64,000 nt of DNA, from the NCBI GenBank assembly GCA_020633435.1, contig JACKDP010000001.1, positions 62,001 to 126,000 on the forward strand, in the 5' to 3' direction. Below are positions 7,967 through 15,400 of the stretch, in pieces. Below the pieces are notes generated by a model. That model ran no database searches and was not told the origin of the DNA. It was given only the letters and a program-made list of their open reading frames with translations. Both the position numbers and the translations under genes were made by a program. Source of the DNA: Myxococcales bacterium. GTDB taxonomy: Bacteria; Myxococcota_A; Bradymonadia; UBA7976; UBA1532. Each line of letters opens with the position of its first letter. The stretch's first letter is position 1.

Positions 7967-7993
7967 CTGGGATGTCGGTCACCGACATCCCAG
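7967..7993. promoter_or_regulatory. Perfect 27-bp palindrome, candidate operator
   Basis: Arms CTGGGATGTCGGT and ACCGACATCCCAG are exact reverse complements around a single central C. It lies 45 bases upstream of the GTG of the Cys-rich pair and has no T-run, so an operator for a dimeric regulator fits better than a terminator. The cognate regulator is unknown. Confidence 0.6.
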
Positions 7994-8060
7994 AGGTAGC
8001 AGGCGCGGGAGCCGGCCCACAAGGGCGTGGCTCGATCGTCCCGTACCCCATTTGAGGTAG

Positions 8061-8075
8061 ACACACCCCGTGTGT
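8061..8075. promoter_or_regulatory. Short inverted repeat ACACAC-CCC-GTGTGT
   Basis: Six-base perfect arms around three bases, inside an A+T-richer patch of the intergenic region and next to a TTGAGG sequence. It could be part of a promoter or operator; nothing identifies the binding protein. Confidence 0.3.
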
Positions 8076-8244
8076 TGAGGGCGTCCGCCTCGCCCTCGGA
8101 GACGCCCGCCAGAATTCTGCACGGGCCTGCACTTTCCCGAGAATCTCGCCCCTCGACCTGCGTCCATGGCCGGCCCTTCACGCCGCCGCTGAAGCAAGCC
8201 CGCCAGGCCGCGGACGAGGGGCGAACCCACGCTCAGGAGCGCCC

Positions 8245-8940
8245 ATGTTCACCCGCATCGCTCTCGCTCTCGCCCTGCTCGCCCCCGCCCTCGCCCAGGC
8301 CGCCCCCGTCCGCGCCGGCCGCACCGCCCAGGCCGCCCGCGTGGCCGTCCGCCTGACCGCCAAGAACGCCGCCGCCGTGCCCGGCGAGACGCGGACGCTG
8401 GAGGCCACGCTGGTCACCTCCGCCACGGGCCGCCCGGTGGCCGGCAAGCCCGTCTCCTTCAAGCTCAAGGTGGGCAACCAGATCCTGGCCCTGGGCACGG
8501 GCACGACGAACGCGCAGGGCAAGGCGACGGTGAGCTGGAAGGCGACCGAGATCAACCAGGGCGCCTACACCCTGACGGCGCGCTTCGCCGGCGACGCCCA
8601 GACGACGGCCGCGGCCGACGACGCCAACTTCGCGATGATCAAGGGGATCACGAACCTCAGCCTGGGCAACCTCATCTGGGGCCCCCTCGACGCCCATGGC
8701 GGCGGTGACTTCGGCGTGGTGTTCGTGGAGCTGCGCCGGCAGGCCGATGGCCAGCGGCTCGCGAAGCCCATCACCATGACCGTCAACGGCCAGACCTGGC
8801 AGGTCAACCACGGCAGCAACCCCTCCACCACCGTCTCCATCGTGCTGCCGAGCAACACCAACCGCTGGACGGTGAAGGCTCAGTACTTCGGTGATGGCGC
8901 CAACCAGGCTTCGTCCGTGGAGCGCACCTACAGCCACTGA
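8245..8940 (+). CDS. Secreted protein with Ig-like domains
   Basis: A 231-residue product with a signal peptide (LALALLAPALAQAAP, cleavage near residue 20). Residues about 30-120 look like a bacterial Ig-like (Big-type) domain: AVPGETRTLEATLVTSATGRPVAGKPVSF, GTTNAQGKATVSW, and GAYTLTARFAGD are typical strand motifs. Residues 130-231 form a second, less clear beta-rich part ending RWTVKAQYFGDGANQASS, again Ig-like. AGGAG lies upstream of the ATG. Such domains serve as adhesins or structural modules outside the cell; the partner is unknown. Confidence 0.72.
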   Translation: MFTRIALALALLAPALAQAAPVRAGRTAQAARVAVRLTAKNAAAVPGETRTLEATLVTSATGRPVAGKPVSFKLKVGNQILALGTGTTNAQGKATVSWKATEINQGAYTLTARFAGDAQTTAAADDANFAMIKGITNLSLGNLIWGPLDAHGGGDFGVVFVELRRQADGQRLAKPITMTVNGQTWQVNHGSNPSTTVSIVLPSNTNRWTVKAQYFGDGANQASSVERTYSH

Positions 8941-8943
8941 GAG

Positions 8944-8962
8944 GGTCCGCCATTGACGGACC
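8944..8962 (+). other. Short hairpin between two exported-protein genes
   Basis: GGTCCG and CGGACC form a 6-bp stem around seven bases in the 47-base gap after the Ig-like gene. No T-run follows, so termination is only a possibility. Confidence 0.3.
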
Positions 8963-8987
8963 ACGGCGGCGCGAGGACGATGGCGTC

Positions 8988-9470
8988 ATGCATGACCTCG
9001 ACCGCCGCCGCTTCCTCCAGGGCGCCGCCACCACCGCGGCCGGGCTGGCCCTCGCGCCGCTGGCCTCCTGGGCCGGGCCCACGAGCGACTGGGAGGCCAC
9101 GCTGGTCGCCCTGAGCCGCGACGCCGACGGGCGGCCCCACGTCGCGCACGCCGCCCTCGTGACCGGGCGGCACGTCACCGGCAGCCTCGCCCTTTCTTCT
9201 CGTGAAATCGAAGACTTGCGCCGCGCGAGCCGCGCCGGTGACTTCACCGCGATGCAGGCCGGTGGGCTCTGGGCCGGGCAGCAGCGGTACGTCTTCGTCG
9301 ACGCGCGCGAGGGTGGCCAGGTCTGCCACGGGGTGCGGCCCGGGGGCTTCGTCACGGTCCGCCTGGCGGGCGATCGGGCGATCGTCGCGACGGCGACCGC
9401 CGGCATGGCCCACGGCCGGGCGGTCGAGGCGGTGCATCAGCTCATGCAGCGCTTCACCGATCGCGCCTGA
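8988..9470 (+). CDS. Tat-exported protein, function unknown
   Basis: The 160-residue product starts with a twin-arginine signal (DRRRFLQGAATTAAG, cleavage probably near residue 30 after ASWA). This means it folds, perhaps with a cofactor, before export. The mature part (about 130 residues) has one Cys and no motif I recognise. It lies 47 bp downstream of the Ig-like protein on the same strand and could be cotranscribed. It converges on the actin gene with 21 bp between stops. Confidence 0.65.
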   Translation: MHDLDRRRFLQGAATTAAGLALAPLASWAGPTSDWEATLVALSRDADGRPHVAHAALVTGRHVTGSLALSSREIEDLRRASRAGDFTAMQAGGLWAGQQRYVFVDAREGGQVCHGVRPGGFVTVRLAGDRAIVATATAGMAHGRAVEAVHQLMQRFTDRA

Positions 9471-9491
9471 CCGACCCGCCCTGCGCGGCGC

Positions 9492-10847
9492 TCAGAAGAG
9501 CTGGCGCCTGATGACGGCGGCGCCGTCCTTGCGGTAGGCCGCCGCCGTGATCCACATCGGCTCGAAGGTCTTGAGGGCGGCCAGCATGGAGCCGCCCACC
9601 CACGCCGACCGGTGGCGGCCGGGGGGCGCGTGGACCTTGACCGCGGTGCCCGGGGGGGCCAGCGCGGCCAGCTCCTTCTGCAGCCGCTCGGCCATGCCCG
9701 GGAAGAGCGTCGGGCTGCCCGACAGGACGACGCCGCCGTAGAGGTCGGCGCGGATCTCCGCGTCGCACTTCTGGATCGCGGCGTGGATGAGCTGGTGGAT
9801 GCCCGGGCCCGCGTGGCCGGCGAGCTGGGGCTGGAACAGGATCTCCGTGCAGCCGAAGAGCTCGCTGCCGAACTCGAGGACGCTGCCGTCCGGCATCGTG
9901 TAGGGCCGCTTCGGCGCCGTCCCGCTCTTCGCCATGGCGTCGCCGTAGTCGAGGGCGACGTAGGCCAGCTTCTCCATGATGTCCCGGGCGACCATCCGAC
10001 CGCCGGTGCTGACGAAGGGCTCGCCCCGGGGGCCCAGCAGCTTGATGAAGGTGTCGGTCACCTCCCGAGGGGCGACGTCGAGGGTCGAGACGGCGTGGGG
10101 CAGCGTGTGGCCCTCGTAGATGGGCACGGCCGCGCCGGTGCCCTCGTCCAGGTCGAGGACCAGCCCCGTGGTGCGGGCGCTCGCGTTCAGCGAGAGGACG
10201 GCGGTGCTCGCGATGTACAGGGCGGGGACGGCCAGGACCTCGAAGAGGATGCGGGCGTACTGCTCGCGGTCCGCCGCGGGCGCAATCGGCGAGATCGCCA
10301 GCAGGATGGCGTGCTCCGCGGAGGCCGCCCGCAGCTCGTTGACCAGGGTGTGGTTCAGCACCTTCTCGATGCCGTCCCAGTCGACGACGCGCCCGCGGTC
10401 GATGGGGTAGGCCAGCGTCAGGACGCCCCGCTTGGAGACGGCCTCGTCGCCGATGTACACGAGCTTGTGCCCCATCCCGACATGGATGCCCGTGTTGCGC
10501 GCCCGGCCGACGATCAGCGGGAAGTCCACCCGCGTCGTGTCGTCCCCCGCGAACCCGGCCCGCAGCCTGCCCGAGCCCACCTGCACCACGACGGCCTGCT
10601 GGACGCCGGGCCGCTGGGCGTCGGCCCGCTGGGGGTCGGCCTTGCCCTCGGCCTCGCCGTCGGCCTCGCCTTCGCCCTTGCCGTCGGCCTCTCCCTTGCC
10701 GTCGGCCTCTCCCTTGCCGTCGGCCTCGCCCTTGCCGTCGGCCTCGCCCTTGCCGTCGGCCTCTCCCTTGCCGTCGGCCTCGCCCTCGGCCTCGCCCTCA
10801 TCTTCGTCCTCGGCCTTCGCACCGGCGTCTACGTCTTTGTCGGCCAT
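9492..10847 (-). CDS. Eukaryotic-type actin homologue (bacterial actin-related protein)
   Basis: The protein has 451 residues. Residues 84-451 run along the whole of eukaryotic actin (375 aa) with almost no gaps: GSGRLRAGFAGDD (91-103), VGMGHK in the D-loop, GDEAVSKRGVLTLAYPI (133-149), NELRAA (170-175), AVLSLNASARTTG (216-228), VPIYEG, EKLAYVALD, KCDAEIRADLY, VVLSGSPTLFPG, APPGRHRSAWVGGS, FEPMWIT. From memory of beta-actin, about half of the first 220 core positions are identical, far above MreB, ParM or MamK. Nucleotide-site residues differ: Asp11 is Gln89, Gln137 is Thr215, Asp157 is Glu235, His161 is Ala239; Asp154 is kept (232). His73 is Arg151. Residues 1-83 are acidic/Gly-rich and hold six EADGKG repeats. 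AAGGGG precedes the ATG. An actin called BARP is known from the myxobacterium Haliangium ochraceum; this looks like a relative. Confidence 0.93.
   Translation of the reverse strand: MADKDVDAGAKAEDEDEGEAEGEADGKGEADGKGEADGKGEADGKGEADGKGEADGKGEGEADGEAEGKADPQRADAQRPGVQQAVVVQVGSGRLRAGFAGDDTTRVDFPLIVGRARNTGIHVGMGHKLVYIGDEAVSKRGVLTLAYPIDRGRVVDWDGIEKVLNHTLVNELRAASAEHAILLAISPIAPAADREQYARILFEVLAVPALYIASTAVLSLNASARTTGLVLDLDEGTGAAVPIYEGHTLPHAVSTLDVAPREVTDTFIKLLGPRGEPFVSTGGRMVARDIMEKLAYVALDYGDAMAKSGTAPKRPYTMPDGSVLEFGSELFGCTEILFQPQLAGHAGPGIHQLIHAAIQKCDAEIRADLYGGVVLSGSPTLFPGMAERLQKELAALAPPGTAVKVHAPPGRHRSAWVGGSMLAALKTFEPMWITAAAYRKDGAAVIRRQLF
10674..10781 (-). repeat. Six 18-bp tandem repeats coding EADGKG in the actin N-terminus
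   Basis: Six in-frame units of 18 bp code for EADGKG at residues 23-58 of the actin homologue. Units differ only at third positions (TCC/GCC type changes), so they are a young coding minisatellite. More degenerate Glu/Gly/Ala units flank it. The result is a flexible acidic extension absent from ordinary actins. Confidence 0.9.
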
Positions 10848-10923
10848 GGTCGCCCCTTCTGCGGCGCGTGGAGCGCGCCCCCCCGAGCCTACGCCCGCTG
10901 ACCCGCGGACGTCGAGCGGCCCG

Positions 10924-11178
10924 TCAGCGCAGCGTGATCGCGACGTCCACCTCGTCTCCGGGGCCCAGGTCGCCACGGATCTTGCGGGGCACGGCCAGCA
11001 GCGTGCGGGCGCCGTGGTCGCGCCAGACGCTCGTCGGCCACGTCTTGCCGTTGACGGTGGCCAGGACGGGGGTGCGGCCCCACCCCGCCGTCACGGGCGG
11101 GGCGAGCTCCTCGGGCACGGTGACGAAGATCCAGGTGCCGCCCTCGGCCTGGAAGAGCGCGCCGCGAAACATCGCCAT
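10924..11178 (-). CDS. DUF1905 domain protein
   Basis: An 84-residue protein that follows the DUF1905 pattern: FRGALFQAEGGTWIFVTVPEEL, a GRTPVLATVNGKTW strand pair, and LLAVPRKIRGDLGPGDEVDVAI at the end. The family is a small AbrB-like beta-barrel with no settled role, often found near enzymes or fused to YdeI-type domains. ATG 11178 was taken; ATG 11172 or GTG 11190 are possible, none with a strong ribosome site. It sits 76 bp before the actin gene on the same strand and 36 bp after the lipoprotein gene, so cotranscription with both is plausible. Confidence 0.8.
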   Translation of the reverse strand: MAMFRGALFQAEGGTWIFVTVPEELAPPVTAGWGRTPVLATVNGKTWPTSVWRDHGARTLLAVPRKIRGDLGPGDEVDVAITLR

Positions 11179-11214
11179 GGGCACAACCACCCGTTCAGGT
11201 TCATCTTTTTCAGA

Positions 11215-12918
11215 CTACTCCGGGGTGGCCGTCACGGAGAAGCGGGTGCCCTCCCCCCACGACTCGACCACCCCGTAGATGGTCTCCCCGGCGGCCAGGT
11301 CCACCGTGGCCTCCAGCCGGTCCGCGCCGTTGATGCCACCCCCTACGCAGGCGAGGGCGCCGATCTCGGGCAGATCGCAGCGCTGGCGCAGGGCGAGGGC
11401 GGCGAGCTGCGGCAGCGCGCTGGCGACGACGACGCGGTGGCGACCCGCCCGCTCGGCGGTGAAGGCGAAGCCGGCCTCGTTGCCAAACGTGAGGGGGCCA
11501 CAGGGCAGCCGCGTCAGGTCGCCGTCCGCGGCCGGGCTGACGGTCAGCTCGCCGGGGCCGATGGCCGGGAAGCGCTCGGGGGTGGGGCACGGCCCCGGGG
11601 TCACGCAGACGTAGGCGTCGTCGCCATCGGGCAGGTCGCAGGCGCCCGCGCACTGGCCGAAGAGATCGACGCCGTCGGCCACGCAGAGGGCGCCGTCGGG
11701 CAGCACCCCCGCCCGGCCGACGGCGCCCGCGTCGATGGTCCGGGGGGCCGAGCGCAGCCCCTCGGCGTCGATGACCACCACCTCGGCCCCCTCGACGTCC
11801 CCGGGCCGGCTGATCTGGGCCCAGAGCAGCGCGTAGGCGCCCGCGCCGTCGTCCACGACGCTCAGGCGCCAGCCGGGGCGCGAGACGAAGGGCTGGTTCC
11901 ACCCGGCGAGGGAGAAGAGCTGCGTCGCGCCGCGCCAGGTGATCTCGACGGCCACGACGTCGGCCTCGGGGTCCTGGCCGGTCACGTAGAGGCCCTCCCA
12001 CGCGCCGCTGCGGGCGTGGGCGACCTGCGCCACGGTCGGCGGCGTCCGGGTCGCGCAGATCTGGTCGCGGGTGCAGGCGGTGGGGGCGGGGCAGGCGTCG
12101 GCCACCCCCGCGGCGTCGCAGGCGTCGCCGGCCTCCAGGGGCGCGGGCCGCCGGACGGGCACCCGGACGCGGTGGGGCCCGAAGTGCACCGCCAGCTCCT
12201 CCCGCGCCGGCGAGGCCACGGCGCCGAGGTAGCGCCACGACGTGAACCAGTCGAGCTCCAGGGGGACCGGCGAGATCTGCCCCTCCCACACCGCCGAGAG
12301 CGGGGGCGGCACCCCGTAGTTGCCCCCCTCCGACCGTAGATCCAGCACGATCTCGGGGCCGCCGACCCGCCAGGCGGCGAGGGTCATGGGGAAGCACTGG
12401 CCCTGCACCGGCCGCGGCAGGAGCGAGCAGCCCTGGCCATCGGGGCACCGGTCGGCGAAGCCGGTGGGGTCGCACGTCTCGCCGGCCAGGGGGGTGGGGC
12501 GGACGAGGTGGCTGGTCTGCTGGACCACGGCGGCGCCGTCGCGCAGCGTCACCTCGGCCCGGGCGGGCCGCGCCTCCGTCGGCCACCACCGCTGGATGCG
12601 CCAGGTCCCCTCGGCCGGCCGGGGCTGGCCCGGCAGCGGCGCGTACGGCGGGGCCTCCACCGGGGAGGCGAGGACCCCCAGGGCGGCGCCGTCGGCCGCG
12701 AAGAGGGCGACCTCGACGCTCGGCTGGGCCCGGAAGACGTGGAGGCCGTCGAGCTGCAGCGTGACGCTGCCGACCCCCTGGCGGACGGCAGGCCCGTCGT
12801 CGCTCGCGGGCGCCGCGTCGGGCGGCCCGCCATCGCTCACGGCGTCATCGCCCTCTACCTGGGGCCCCGCGCGCCCGCACCCGACCAGCCCCAGCACCAC
12901 CCACCACCACGCTCGCAT
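11215..12918 (-). CDS. Large Cys-containing lipoprotein, function unknown
   Basis: A 567-residue product with a lipobox ending LGLVGC (Cys14) and an Asp/Gly/Pro-rich linker to about residue 45. Several beta-rich domains follow. The stretches AGETCDPTGFADRCPDGQGC and AGDACDAAGVADACPAPTAC repeat one Cys motif (C-D-x(2)-G-x-AD-x-C), marking two related modules near 145 and 255. The C-terminal part (about 440-567), with FTAERAGRHRVVVAS and DLAAGETIYGVVESW, looks like a pre-peptidase C-terminal-type beta sandwich. No catalytic motif is visible. Outer-membrane or surface location is inferred. It heads the run with DUF1905 and actin. Confidence 0.72.
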   Translation of the reverse strand: MRAWWWVVLGLVGCGRAGPQVEGDDAVSDGGPPDAAPASDDGPAVRQGVGSVTLQLDGLHVFRAQPSVEVALFAADGAALGVLASPVEAPPYAPLPGQPRPAEGTWRIQRWWPTEARPARAEVTLRDGAAVVQQTSHLVRPTPLAGETCDPTGFADRCPDGQGCSLLPRPVQGQCFPMTLAAWRVGGPEIVLDLRSEGGNYGVPPPLSAVWEGQISPVPLELDWFTSWRYLGAVASPAREELAVHFGPHRVRVPVRRPAPLEAGDACDAAGVADACPAPTACTRDQICATRTPPTVAQVAHARSGAWEGLYVTGQDPEADVVAVEITWRGATQLFSLAGWNQPFVSRPGWRLSVVDDGAGAYALLWAQISRPGDVEGAEVVVIDAEGLRSAPRTIDAGAVGRAGVLPDGALCVADGVDLFGQCAGACDLPDGDDAYVCVTPGPCPTPERFPAIGPGELTVSPAADGDLTRLPCGPLTFGNEAGFAFTAERAGRHRVVVASALPQLAALALRQRCDLPEIGALACVGGGINGADRLEATVDLAAGETIYGVVESWGEGTRFSVTATPE

Positions 12919-13019
12919 CGCGCACCTCCGTTTGACGCCTGGACGCTACCGGGCGGGCCGGCGCGGGGCGGAGCGAAAGGGCGTTCACCCCCGAGCAGCG
13001 GGAAGTTTCACTCGGGAAA

Positions 13020-15341
13020 TCAGATGGTTGTGCGCCCCGGCCGGCGCCGCCGACGCAGGAGGGGCAGGAGCCCGAGCGCCCAGAGCCAGCCGCCGGGGCC
13101 GCCGGGGGCCGTGGAGCAATCCCCCCCGCCGCCGCCGCTCCCACCGGTCGGGGCGGCGTCGGCCTCACCGCCGTCCGCGCCGGGGCGAGCGCCGTCGGGG
13201 CCGCCCGCGTCGCTCCCCGGCGCGCCGGCGTCGGGTCGGCCGCCGTCGCCGGCGACGCCCATGTCGGGCATCGGCGGGCCGGCGTCGGGATCGCGCCCCA
13301 CAGCGATGAACTGCTCGGGGCGGTCCTCGATCCAGCTCGTCTGGCCGAGCGCGGGGTGGTCCGCCGCCAGGGGGCCGGGCGCCTGGGCGGCCAGCAGGGC
13401 CTGGGGCAGATCGATCTCGACGCGCTCGGTGAGGCGGTCGCGGTCGTGCAGCAGGATCTCCAGCTGGCCGTTCTCGTCCACCGTCAACAGCTCGGCGGGC
13501 AGGGGCTCGGCCTCGCCGGCGGCGTAGACGCGCACCGTCTCGGGGGTCAGGGGCAGCTCGACGGCCACGGTGTCCCCGGTCGCCGTCGAGAAGACGTGCA
13601 GCTCGGCGCGGGCCGCCCGCAGGAAGACCTTGCGCAGGCCGGTGTAGAAGCCCTCGCGCCAGTGGGGCCGGAGGATGAGGCGGTCGAGGTGCGCCGCGCC
13701 GGTGTTGTGGGCGACGACCGTGCCGAGCGCGATGTCGGCGTTGAACTCGATGGGCTGGCCCCGGGTGAGGCCGACGCGGTGCACGGCGTCGGTGTCGGCG
13801 TCGTGACCCTCGACGTCGATGAAGAGGGTGCGCGCGTTGCCGGTGAGGGTGTTGGCCCGGACGACGGCGTCGACGAGGCGGACCTCGGAGACCACGACGG
13901 GGCCCTCGGCCTCACCGGCGTCGGCGCCGCCCGTCTCGGCGACCACGGCCGCAAACCCGCGCAACCCCGAGGTATTTTCGGCGAGGGCGATGACCACGTA
14001 GCGCCCCCCCTGGGCGTAGCCGTGCTCGAAGCTGGCCTCGGCCTGCCCCGCCGGGACCTCTTCGAGGGACACGCGGCCGTCGCCCCAGAAGATCGTCAGG
14101 GGGATGGGGTGCTCGTGCTCGCCGCCCACCTCGGGGTCGCGCAGCTCGACGCGCACGCGGACCCGCGCGGGGCCGGCCGCCTCGGCGTCCAGGAAGATCC
14201 GCGGCGCCAGACCCAGATCGCAGCCGTTGAAGACGCGATCCTCGGCCACCTCACCGGCCAGGGGCACCGCGAGCAGCCGGTAGTCGTCGACCCCCGGGTT
14301 GCAGCGCAGCAGATCCAGGACGATGGGGCTGGCGTGGTGCAGCAGGGCCGCGTCGGCGTCCCCCACCTGGGCCAGGTAGGCGGCGCGCAGCATGTCCGGC
14401 CAGATGGTGGAGTCGACGAACGTCAGCCGGTCGCCCAGGTTCGGCACGCTCTCCAGGGCGCGGAACATGCCCCACTGGCACAGGGCGTTGAGCTGGGAGC
14501 TGGCGGGCTGGATGGTCCCGTCCTCCGCGCGGACGGCGAAGTTCTCGGCCTCCCAGTCGAACGGGAACACCGCCGCCACATGGTCGCGCCAGCCCTCGCA
14601 CCCGCGGCCGGTGAGGAAGTTCTGCACGTCCACCACCCGCTCGAAGCCCGGCAGCTCCGGATCGCGGTCGGGCCCGGTGTGGAAGGCGTCGAGCGAGCCG
14701 CACCACTTGGTGAACATCTGGCTCGCGAAGTAGCGGGCGCGGTTCTCGGCCGCCCCCGGCGCGTTGACCGGGTGCTGGCCGCCGTTGTCGAGGTCGTCGC
14801 GCAGGGCCTGCAGCTCGTTGGGATCCCCCGCGCAGCGCGGGATGTGCTCGCAGGTCTGGGGGATGGTCAGGCAGGCCTCCCCCGGGTGGGCGTCCGGGTC
14901 GACGATGAGCGTGAGGCCCGCCGCGTTCGTCCCCTCGCCGTAGCGCGGGTTGCAGTTGATGACGGGGAAGCCGACGAACGAGGTGTGGCAGCCCTGCCCC
15001 GGCACATGGCAGCACTGGAAGCACTCCTGGCTGCCGCAGTCGAGCTTGAAGACCTGGTTGAGGCCCAGGCCCCGGAAGAGCCCGGCGTAGGGCCCGCCGA
15101 AGAAGGGCTGCTCCTGGGCGGCGCAGATGCCCGCCAGCGTCTTGCAGAAGGCGTCCGTCTCGCCCCGTGCGCGGCAGTCGTTGTAGTTCGTCAGGTATTT
15201 CGGGGAGTTGTAGATGAACTTCCCCTTCCCGTAGTAGCTGCGCAGCTTGAGCGCCAGCTCGATCTGGTCGAGCTGGGCGTGGGCCGGCCCCGTCGCCAGC
15301 AGGCCGCCGGCCAGGGCGCAGAGCACCAGGATGCGTGCCAT
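13020..15341 (-). CDS. Secreted MYXO-CTERM protein with PKD-like region
   Basis: The product has 773 residues, with a signal peptide (LCALAGGLLATGPAHAQ, cleavage near 22). The N-terminal part (about 30-330) is Cys-rich, with CGSQECFQCCHVPGQGC near 110, and has no family I can name. Around 400-450 a strand pattern with LTIFWGDGRVSLEEVPAGQ and YVVIALAENTSG fits a PKD domain. A Gly/Asp/Ala-rich linker (about 690-740) leads to Cys, a hydrophobic stretch (GWLWALGLLPLL) and an Arg cluster. That is the MYXO-CTERM sorting signal, cleaved and lipid-modified at its Cys in Myxococcota. Surface anchoring therefore follows from family knowledge. GGGGGATC precedes the ATG. It lies 59 bp downstream of the kinase-like gene. 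Confidence 0.8.
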   Translation of the reverse strand: MARILVLCALAGGLLATGPAHAQLDQIELALKLRSYYGKGKFIYNSPKYLTNYNDCRARGETDAFCKTLAGICAAQEQPFFGGPYAGLFRGLGLNQVFKLDCGSQECFQCCHVPGQGCHTSFVGFPVINCNPRYGEGTNAAGLTLIVDPDAHPGEACLTIPQTCEHIPRCAGDPNELQALRDDLDNGGQHPVNAPGAAENRARYFASQMFTKWCGSLDAFHTGPDRDPELPGFERVVDVQNFLTGRGCEGWRDHVAAVFPFDWEAENFAVRAEDGTIQPASSQLNALCQWGMFRALESVPNLGDRLTFVDSTIWPDMLRAAYLAQVGDADAALLHHASPIVLDLLRCNPGVDDYRLLAVPLAGEVAEDRVFNGCDLGLAPRIFLDAEAAGPARVRVRVELRDPEVGGEHEHPIPLTIFWGDGRVSLEEVPAGQAEASFEHGYAQGGRYVVIALAENTSGLRGFAAVVAETGGADAGEAEGPVVVSEVRLVDAVVRANTLTGNARTLFIDVEGHDADTDAVHRVGLTRGQPIEFNADIALGTVVAHNTGAAHLDRLILRPHWREGFYTGLRKVFLRAARAELHVFSTATGDTVAVELPLTPETVRVYAAGEAEPLPAELLTVDENGQLEILLHDRDRLTERVEIDLPQALLAAQAPGPLAADHPALGQTSWIEDRPEQFIAVGRDPDAGPPMPDMGVAGDGGRPDAGAPGSDAGGPDGARPGADGGEADAAPTGGSGGGGGDCSTAPGGPGGWLWALGLLPLLRRRRRPGRTTI

Positions 15342-15400
15342 GAGATCCCCCGTCTTGTCCCCGAGGGCTCCACGATAGCAGCCCGGTGCCGGGGTGTCGC

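Larger units (their letters stand above)
7923..8244. other. Intergenic region between divergent exported-protein genes
   Basis: No gene is supported in these 322 bases. The region separates the Cys-rich pair (minus strand) from the Ig-like secreted protein (plus strand) and must hold both promoters. It contains a perfect 27-bp palindrome (7967-7993) and a second inverted repeat (8061-8075). The stretch 8040-8130 is less G+C-rich than the surroundings. AGGAGCGCCC before ATG 8245 is the plus-strand ribosome binding site. Confidence 0.7.

Noticed and set aside
7967..7993. Palindrome as an intrinsic terminator
   Set aside because: No T-run on either side, and it lies upstream of both divergent genes rather than after a gene end.
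10674..10781. CRISPR-like direct repeats
   Set aside because: The 18-bp units are contiguous, in frame and without spacers; they code for EADGKG in the actin homologue.
9492..10847. MreB, ParM or MamK as the identity of the actin-fold gene
   Set aside because: The D-loop, GDEAVSKRGVLTLAYPI and EKLAYVALD segments match eukaryotic actin and are absent from those families as I recall them.
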